Below the pieces are notes generated by a model. It saw nothing but the letters and a program-made list of their open reading frames with translations. It had not been told where the DNA came from and ran no database searches. This document shows positions 58,400 to 64,000 of a stretch of 64,000 nt of DNA, piece by piece. A program made the position numbers and the translations under genes. How positions within the stretch are numbered: position 1 is the first letter of the stretch; each line of letters begins with the position of its first letter. The stretch spans positions 2,802,001 to 2,866,000 of the forward strand of contig NZ_CP042306.1 in assembly GCF_007859635.1 (NCBI RefSeq), in the 5' to 3' direction. Source of the stretch: Sphingomonas panacisoli (GTDB lineage: Bacteria; Pseudomonadota; Alphaproteobacteria; Sphingomonadales; Sphingomonadaceae).

Positions 58400-59854
58400 A
58401 TGGAGTCGCGAAGGATCGGCGTCGGCGCGTTGGCGCTACAACTTGCCGGGTGGCGCCAAAGCGCTGCGCGCGGGGCCCTCTACCGCCGCCTTGCCGATGC
58501 GCTGCGGCTGCTCATACTCGACGGGCGGCTGCCGTTGGGGCTGCGATTGCCGGGCGAGCGGAGCCTGGCGGCGGCGTTGGGGATCAGCCGGACGACCGCC
58601 GCCGCGTGCTACGCGACGTTGCGCGACCAGGGTTATCTCGACGGACGGCAAGGCGCGGGCAACTGGACGCGCGTTCCCGGCGAAACCGACCCGGGGCCCG
58701 CCGGCCCGATCGAGACCGACCTCGACGACGGCGTGATCAATCTCAGCGGCGCGGCGATGGCCGCCAACGAACTGGTGCACGCCGCCTATGCCGCGGCGCT
58801 GGGACGCATGGCCTATTATCTGCCCGGCAACGGCTACCAGCCGATCGGACTGGGCGAATTGCGCGCAGCGGTGGCGGAGCGATACGCGCGCCGCGGCCTG
58901 CCGACCACGGCCGACCAAGTGCTCATCACCAACGGCGCGCATCACGGCTTCGCGCTGGTGCTGCGTGCGCTGACGCGGCCGGGCGACCGCGTGGTGATCG
59001 ATCATCCGAGTTACCCGCACGCGATCGACGCGATCCGCCGCGCGGCGTGCGTGCCGGTCCCGATCCCGCTCGAACGCGAGGGCTGGAACGCGGAGGCGTG
59101 GCGCGCGACGCTGAGCCAGACGGCCCCGCGTCTCGCTTATGTGATCGCCGATTTCCACAACCCCACCGGCCTGTGCATGGAGGCACCGGCGCGCGCCGCG
59201 ATCGCCGCCGCAGCCGCGGCAAGCGCCGTCCCGCTGATCGTCGACGAGACCATGGCCGATCTGTGGTTCGATGCGCCGCCACCCGCGCCGCTCGCCGCTT
59301 TCGGCACGCGCGGCACGATCGCGCTGGGGTCGACCGGCAAGAGTTTCTGGGGCGGATTGCGCGTCGGCTGGATCCGCGCCGAGCCGGCGGTCATTTCCGC
59401 GATCGCCCGGATACGCGCCTCGATCGACCTGGGTACGCCAGTGCTCGAACAGCTTGCCGCCGTGGACCTGTTGGCGCGGGGCGACGCCGCGCTCGAACCG
59501 CGTCGGCGGACGCTCGCCGCCCGATGCGCACTGCTCCGGTCGTTGGTCGCTCGGGATTTTCCCGAATGGCGGCTGCGTCCGCCGCGCGGGGGCGTGTCGC
59601 TCTGGATCGAGCTGCCGCGCGCCGAAAGCATCGCGCTTTCCGTTGCCGCGGAACGCTTCGGCGTCCGTATCACGCCAGGCCCGCGCTTCGGTGTCGGCGG
59701 CGCGTTCGGCCGCTTTCTGCGCCTGCCGTTCACCCGGAGCGAGGACGACCTGACCGAGGGGATCGCCCGGCTCGCCCGCAGTTATGCGACGCTCCGCGCG
59801 GATCCGCCATCACGACGGGAGGCGGAGTGGCTGCTGGCCGACGAACTGGTCTGA
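58400..59854 (+). CDS. MocR/PdxR-type transcriptional regulator with aminotransferase domain
   Basis: 484 residues. N-terminal GntR-type winged helix (RGALYRRLADALRLLILDGR, LRLPGERSLAAALGISRTTA) and C-terminal class I aminotransferase-like domain with the PLP lysine K314 in ALGSTGKSFWGGLRVGW. Such proteins use PLP or an external aldimine as effector. The ATG at 58400 (MESRRIGVGALALQL) is preferred; a longer start at 58337 would overlap the decarboxylase start and the operator. Confidence 0.88.
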   Translation: MESRRIGVGALALQLAGWRQSAARGALYRRLADALRLLILDGRLPLGLRLPGERSLAAALGISRTTAAACYATLRDQGYLDGRQGAGNWTRVPGETDPGPAGPIETDLDDGVINLSGAAMAANELVHAAYAAALGRMAYYLPGNGYQPIGLGELRAAVAERYARRGLPTTADQVLITNGAHHGFALVLRALTRPGDRVVIDHPSYPHAIDAIRRAACVPVPIPLEREGWNAEAWRATLSQTAPRLAYVIADFHNPTGLCMEAPARAAIAAAAAASAVPLIVDETMADLWFDAPPPAPLAAFGTRGTIALGSTGKSFWGGLRVGWIRAEPAVISAIARIRASIDLGTPVLEQLAAVDLLARGDAALEPRRRTLAARCALLRSLVARDFPEWRLRPPRGGVSLWIELPRAESIALSVAAERFGVRITPGPRFGVGGAFGRFLRLPFTRSEDDLTEGIARLARSYATLRADPPSRREAEWLLADELV

Positions 59855-59980
59855 TCGCGCGGCGGTGACCGTGACGAGGATCGGCGGTGGGGCCGCATAA
59901 AGGTCGCATGCGGGCGTTTCGGCTTTGCGCTTCCTCGTCGCGCCGAGCCATGCAAGTTCGATGTGTAAAGAATGTCGCGA

Positions 59981-61309
59981 CTATGGCGCGGGCACCCGCG
60001 TGGCGGTGAAGCTGAAGACGCCCTCCTTGAGCGACGAGGCGCAGTCGAGCCGCTCCAGCCGAGCCTCGCCCTGGGGTCTGCAGATCGCGTCGACGAGCGG
60101 GTAAAACCAACCGCCATCCGCTAGCGGGATCAAGATCGTCGGTTCCCCATAGTAGCTTGTCGCCACCAATCGCCCGTCGGGCTGCACCGTCAGGCCGATC
60201 CGCGAATACGGGCCGAACTGCTCGATTACGAAGCTGCCGTCATAATAGTCAGCGTCCTTGGCCTCGAGTTTGCGGTCGGTTAACGTCATCGGCTTGATTG
60301 CAAGCGGCGGCTCTCCGGTCACAGCGCGGTAGATCCGGCGCGACAGCCCATCGACCGGCGAATAGTTGTTCGACAACGCGACCACGTAAATGTCATGCGC
60401 CGGGTCTGCGTAGGTAACTGAGTAAAGACCCGGCGAACGACCACCCGGCGTGAAGACGGCGTCGTCGCCGAACACCGCGCGCCTGCTCGCGGCGCTGATC
60501 AGAGTGCCGCCATAGGCCGCGCGCATGAACGTCGCGATGTCGCCGGCGGTCGAGTAGAGCGAACCGCCGCTCCGCCGCATCTCCACCGGATAGAAACGCG
60601 TCCGGGCACGCACGCCACGCCGGTCGCCGGGCTGATAGCCCTCGGCCAGTCGCGGGATCATCCTGAACGTCTCGGCGACGCCGGTATCGCGCATCCCCAG
60701 TTTGTCGAGGACAGCGCTGTGCAGCAATTGCTCGAACGGCATACCCGCCGCGCGTTCCATCATCATTGCGAGCACGTCGAACCCGCCGTTGCTGTAGCTG
60801 GTCTTGGAGCCCGGCGTGAAATCGAGCGGTTTGGTCTTCAGGATCGCGACCGACTGCGCCAACGTCATTCGCGTGATATTGTCGAATTCGGGCAGGTTGT
60901 TGGTGTGCGCGACCCCAGATTGATGCTCGACCAGATGGCGGACGGTGATTTCGTTACCGCGCGGAAAATCGGGGATCAGCTCGGACACCTTGGTATCCAT
61001 TCTGATCTTGCCCGCGTCCAACAGAACGCCCAGCGCGGCATCGGTGATCGGCTTGGACAGCGACGCGATCTTGAAGCGCGTATCGAGACGATTGGGAACG
61101 CCGAACTCGTAATTGGCCATGCCATAGGCCTTGGCGAAGATCGTCTTGCCTTGCTTGGTGACGATGACCACGCCGTTGAATTGCGCGGAAGCCACATAGG
61201 GGTTGAGCAAGGCGTCCATCCGCGTCTCGATGCTGTTGGGCGCCGCGAACGCCATGACTGCGCAGGCTTGCGACATCAGGGCGAGCGCGATGATCTTCAC
61301 GAATTTCAT
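59981..61309 (-). CDS. Serine hydrolase, beta-lactamase (class C-like) family
   Basis: 442 residues with a signal peptide (MKFVKIIALALMSQACAVMA). The active-site SxxK is ASLSKPITD (about residue 78), the YxN is SYSNGGFD. The C-terminal extension (about 340-442) is a beta-rich domain of the kind found in D-aminopeptidase/esterase-like proteins. Not enough to call a true beta-lactamase. GGGGAGGAAAT precedes the ATG. Divergent from the LytTR membrane regulator. Confidence 0.86.
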   Translation of the reverse strand: MKFVKIIALALMSQACAVMAFAAPNSIETRMDALLNPYVASAQFNGVVIVTKQGKTIFAKAYGMANYEFGVPNRLDTRFKIASLSKPITDAALGVLLDAGKIRMDTKVSELIPDFPRGNEITVRHLVEHQSGVAHTNNLPEFDNITRMTLAQSVAILKTKPLDFTPGSKTSYSNGGFDVLAMMMERAAGMPFEQLLHSAVLDKLGMRDTGVAETFRMIPRLAEGYQPGDRRGVRARTRFYPVEMRRSGGSLYSTAGDIATFMRAAYGGTLISAASRRAVFGDDAVFTPGGRSPGLYSVTYADPAHDIYVVALSNNYSPVDGLSRRIYRAVTGEPPLAIKPMTLTDRKLEAKDADYYDGSFVIEQFGPYSRIGLTVQPDGRLVATSYYGEPTILIPLADGGWFYPLVDAICRPQGEARLERLDCASSLKEGVFSFTATRVPAP

Positions 61310-61386
61310 ATTTCCTCCCCACGCCTGCCGGACGCGCCTTTCGGCACGACAACGACCAGCGGCTTCCCTATGGTACGTTCCGCACC

Positions 61387-62946
61387 ATGCCTGCCGCGAC
61401 GCGCTTTTCCATTGCCAATCGGCGAACGACCGGCTGCGTCGGCGAACGATCGCGCGCGCGGCCCCGCACCGGATGGTGGGTGGTGCTGCTGTGCTGGCTG
61501 ACCTGGCTGGCGGCAACCCCCGCCGTCGCCGCGGACGCCGCCCCGGCTATGCGCCAGGGGCCGATCCAGGTCTGCGCGGCGGACGGGTCGCACTGCCGCG
61601 AAACCGCGCTCTGGAATATCCGCCCGGTGTCGGACGAACTGATATTGTCGCAACAGATCATCGTGGATTCGGGCGCCCTGCCGCCGTTGCGCCCGCCGAC
61701 GTTATGGATCGCCGCAACGGCCAGTTCGGAGGTGCGGTGGAACGGCGTACCGATCGGCAGCAACGGCACGCCCGCCATGGATCGAGCCGGCGAAGTCCCC
61801 GGCAATTATGTCGCGTCTGTCGCGATACCGCCCGCGCTGATCCGGCCCGGTGTCAATTCGCTGTCGATCCGAATGTCGTTTCACCATCTATGGCTGCCGG
61901 TGCATAGTCCGGTGCGGCTGGTTTATCTCGATCCCTCGGGCGCGGGCGACAATCCGCAGCTTCGCGCCTATTTGCCGTCGCTGCTGATGTTCGGAACGCT
62001 CGCCGCCGCGTTCGCCTATTTCGGCTTTGCGGCCGCGACGGACCGCACCAACGGTGCCGCCCGGATACTGGCGTCCGTCGCCGCGCTGGCGTGCATTCAG
62101 CTCGCGACCGAGACCGCACGGTTGTTCGTCGCCTATCCCTATCCCTGGCAACTCGCGCGCGTCGTCGCGATCGCGGTGCTTGCCGCGACGATCTCTGTCC
62201 TGTTCGTCGCTTATGCTGCGCGGCGCTTCTGGCCCGCGCGGCGACGATTGATGGTCAGCATGGCAGCGATAGCGGCACTCGCTTCGGCGGTGCTGGTACC
62301 CGTGTTCGACGGGCGAGCGCTCGGTGCGATCACGGCCGGCGCGGTCGCGGTAATGATCTGCGCCGCCGTCGGCGCTGCCAGAGAACGCAGCGGCAGCGCG
62401 CTGGTGGCGCTGGCGATTGCCGGAACCACGCTCGTGCTGGTTGTCACGCAATGGGGCGAGCTCCTCGACACGAGCTGGTACCTGCTGGTGGCCGGAACGC
62501 TGATCGTCTTGCTGGTCGAACAATTGCTCGATTTCAACCGCGTCCGCCGCCACGCCGCCAGGTTGTCCGCGCGGCTGCACAGTCTCGAATCGCAGGACAG
62601 GCCGATCCTGCTCAAGGACGGCGCGCGCACGCATTGCGTCGATCCCGGCCAGATCCTGTCGATTAGCGCCGCCGACGATTATTGCGAAGTCCATCTCGCG
62701 GATGGCCGCACCCTGCTCGTCTCCTCGACATTCTCGGGATTGCTCGCCTCGCTACCGCCGGGCTTTCCGCGCATCCATCGCAGTCACGCAGTCAACCGCG
62801 TCCACATCGCCAGCGTTGCACGCGGCGCGTCGGGCCGCATGGTCCAGCTGAGCACCGGCAAGACGCTGCCCGTCGGTCGCAGCTTTGCGGCGGCGGTCGA
62901 TGCTTGTGTGGGCCGCAACCCGCAACCGTCCGACATGCGGCTGTAA
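61387..62946 (+). CDS. Membrane protein with C-terminal LytTR DNA-binding domain
   Basis: 519 residues. An N-terminal signal or first helix, a periplasmic beta-rich domain (about 50-185), several membrane helices (about 195-385, LRAYLPSLLMFGTLAAAFAY to SWYLLVAGTLIVLLVEQLL) and a LytTR domain (about 400-505: ILSISAADDYCEVHLADGRT, FPRIHRSHAVNRVHIASVAR). This layout is a one-component membrane regulator like those seen next to exported peptidases. The gap to the serine hydrolase start is 77 bases, so it may control that gene. Confidence 0.84.
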   Translation: MPAATRFSIANRRTTGCVGERSRARPRTGWWVVLLCWLTWLAATPAVAADAAPAMRQGPIQVCAADGSHCRETALWNIRPVSDELILSQQIIVDSGALPPLRPPTLWIAATASSEVRWNGVPIGSNGTPAMDRAGEVPGNYVASVAIPPALIRPGVNSLSIRMSFHHLWLPVHSPVRLVYLDPSGAGDNPQLRAYLPSLLMFGTLAAAFAYFGFAAATDRTNGAARILASVAALACIQLATETARLFVAYPYPWQLARVVAIAVLAATISVLFVAYAARRFWPARRRLMVSMAAIAALASAVLVPVFDGRALGAITAGAVAVMICAAVGAARERSGSALVALAIAGTTLVLVVTQWGELLDTSWYLLVAGTLIVLLVEQLLDFNRVRRHAARLSARLHSLESQDRPILLKDGARTHCVDPGQILSISAADDYCEVHLADGRTLLVSSTFSGLLASLPPGFPRIHRSHAVNRVHIASVARGASGRMVQLSTGKTLPVGRSFAAAVDACVGRNPQPSDMRL

Positions 62947-62957
62947 CCGCCCCGCGC

Positions 62958-63758
62958 CTATAAAGTCAGATAATCGCTGCACTCCGGCACCGGCCGGTCG
63001 GGGGCGTACGTCGTGCCGTTCCACGCGAGCGTGCGGGTATAGCTGCACGCCGGATCGCGTGCCCAGGCGAGGTTGCGCTTGGTCATCCGCTTGGGCGTGT
63101 TGTCGTCCGCACGGATCAGCGACCCGGGATAGGTCCGCGCCTTGGTGGCCAGCCGAAACCGCGGGCGCCCGCTCCGGGTAGCGGGATCGAGCGTCAGCGC
63201 GCAGGTGAATTCGTACAGGTCATGGCACGCCCCGGCGCGCTGCTTCATATCCCGCTCGCTGAAACAGGCGTGGATCATCACCGAGCCGCCGATCAGCGTG
63301 TTCAGCACTTCCGGCGGATCGGCGTTCGCGCCCGGCGCCAGGTCGTACAGCGTCAGGGTCTCGTTGCTCGCACCACCGCCCGAATAACCGGTCGTCTGCG
63401 TCGTCAGCGCCCCGACCAGCCAATGGCCGTTCGCCTCCTCGACGATGTGCTGCCACGGCGCGACGTAATAGGGCTCCGCCTCGCCGGTAATCGCGATCCG
63501 TACCGCCGGCTCGGGCTTCGTCGGCACGCCGTCATAGATCTCGACCGCCCAGTCCTTGTCCGCCTGCACCACGCGCATGCAGCGCCGCCGGTCGGGGGTA
63601 CAGCGCAACGCCGATCGCTCGCCCTCCTTCGCCGCGAACCAGGCGGGGCCTTTGACCGCGACCAGCGCCAGCATTCGATTGCCCGCGACATCACGCCCAG
63701 GCGCGGCAGGCGCGGCGGCGGCGAGCAGGAGCAGCGGAAGGATGAACCGGGCGATCAT
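62958..63758 (-). CDS. Exported hypothetical protein
   Basis: 266 residues, signal peptide MIARFILPLLLLAAAAPAAP. The mature part has no recognised family (LRCTPDRRRCMRVVQADKDW, HIVEEANGHWLVGALTTQTT, YSGGGASNETLTLYDLAPGA, CHDLYEFTCALTLDPATRSG); several cysteines suggest disulfides in the periplasm. Stop lies 12 bases past the LytTR stop. No function assigned. Confidence 0.72.
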   Translation of the reverse strand: MIARFILPLLLLAAAAPAAPGRDVAGNRMLALVAVKGPAWFAAKEGERSALRCTPDRRRCMRVVQADKDWAVEIYDGVPTKPEPAVRIAITGEAEPYYVAPWQHIVEEANGHWLVGALTTQTTGYSGGGASNETLTLYDLAPGANADPPEVLNTLIGGSVMIHACFSERDMKQRAGACHDLYEFTCALTLDPATRSGRPRFRLATKARTYPGSLIRADDNTPKRMTKRNLAWARDPACSYTRTLAWNGTTYAPDRPVPECSDYLTL

Positions 63759-63926
63759 GCCGCGATCCTATCGCACCCGTGGCGACGACACCACGTCGCG
63801 CATCGCCTCCGTTACCCGAGCCGGCTACGACCAAGAGCTAATTGATTTTGTGCCATTTTATCCGCATCGACGGAGTCGAAGGGACCACTCGGCCGCGATC
63901 GAGCATCGCAACATAGGAACGTGTTG

Positions 63927-64000
63927 ATGGCGATGATCGCCCGATTGGGACTGAAGGCGCGGGATCCGCGCACCACGGTATTGCTGCCGTCGCGCATGCG
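63927..64000 (+). CDS. Possible PilZ-domain protein, 5' part only
   Basis: Open frame of at least 24 codons reaching the right edge. LKARDPRTTVLLPSRMR resembles the N-terminal part of PilZ (cyclic-di-GMP-binding) proteins, where an arginine-containing stretch leads into the first beta-strand. AGGA lies about 8 bases before the ATG. Too short for a firm call; the rest lies beyond base 64000. Confidence 0.4.
   Translation, partial: MAMIARLGLKARDPRTTVLLPSRM

Noticed and set aside
63855..63890. Possible repeat near the right edge (around GACGGAGTCGAAGGGACC)
   Set aside because: No second copy in this window and no clear inverted arms.

Overview
The window is GC-rich chromosomal DNA of an alphaproteobacterium, most likely a Sphingomonas or close sphingomonad relative. 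The evidence is the set of household proteins (purD, lgt, queA, tgt, murA, coaD, mdh, sucD, sucA, sucB, lpdA, sdhB), a PEP-CTERM protein, a polyhydroxyalkanoate-type acetoacetyl-CoA reductase, many ATGA/GTGA gene overlaps, and GC-rich palindromic repeats between genes. I see no rRNA, tRNA, CRISPR array, phage or classical insertion sequence. All names rest on reading the proteins by eye; no database search was possible.

Layout. 1-8.3 kb: partial xseA, divergent purD, a PEP-CTERM protein, a von Willebrand factor A protein, a membrane-anchored helix-hairpin-helix protein, a CNNM/CorC-type membrane protein, tadA and a small membrane protein. 8.4-17.1 kb: rpmB, a phytase-like esterase, a glycine-zipper protein, a frameshifted response regulator, phaB, hemH, a molybdopterin oxidoreductase subunit and an acyl-CoA synthetase. 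17.2-20.4 kb: the tightly packed lgt-midA-GNAT-pgeF operon. 20.4-31.5 kb: glycosyltransferase, a PLP enzyme of methionine/cysteine metabolism, an MFS transporter with murA, a Crp/Fnr regulator, an M16 peptidase, a methyltransferase and a GNAT. 31.5-38.8 kb: tgt, an aldo/keto reductase, and a long minus-strand run xseB-ispA-coaD-cyclophilin-queA-EF-hand-HAD. 38.9-43.3 kb: aldehyde dehydrogenase, a ClpP-like protein, sdhB, thioesterase and zapE. 44.5-53.5 kb: a TCA-cycle cluster mdh-sucD-sucA-sucB-lpdA. 53.6-64 kb: a lipoprotein, a GFA-family protein, an extreme polyproline protein, a decarboxylase with a divergent MocR regulator, a serine hydrolase with a divergent LytTR membrane regulator, a secreted protein and the start of a possible PilZ protein.

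The most interesting signal is in the TCA cluster. Two small GIY-YIG nuclease genes (about 55% identical by hand alignment) sit between mdh and sucD and between sucB and lpdA. Each is bounded by inverted GC-rich palindromes, and each nuclease has its own palindrome subtype. Nuclease-less pairs of the same palindrome family fill the sucD/sucA and sucA/sucB gaps and one gap near 15.4 kb. The layout suggests small nuclease-associated mobile units with non-autonomous derivatives, comparable in logic to RAYT/REPIN systems but with a different enzyme.

Five genes look broken or fused by single-base indels, most of them in short homopolymers: the response regulator, the PLP enzyme, the aldehyde dehydrogenase, the thioesterase/zapE junction and the acyltransferase. 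Assembly or read error is the simplest explanation for the group, and it should be excluded before any of them is treated as a real pseudogene or fusion.
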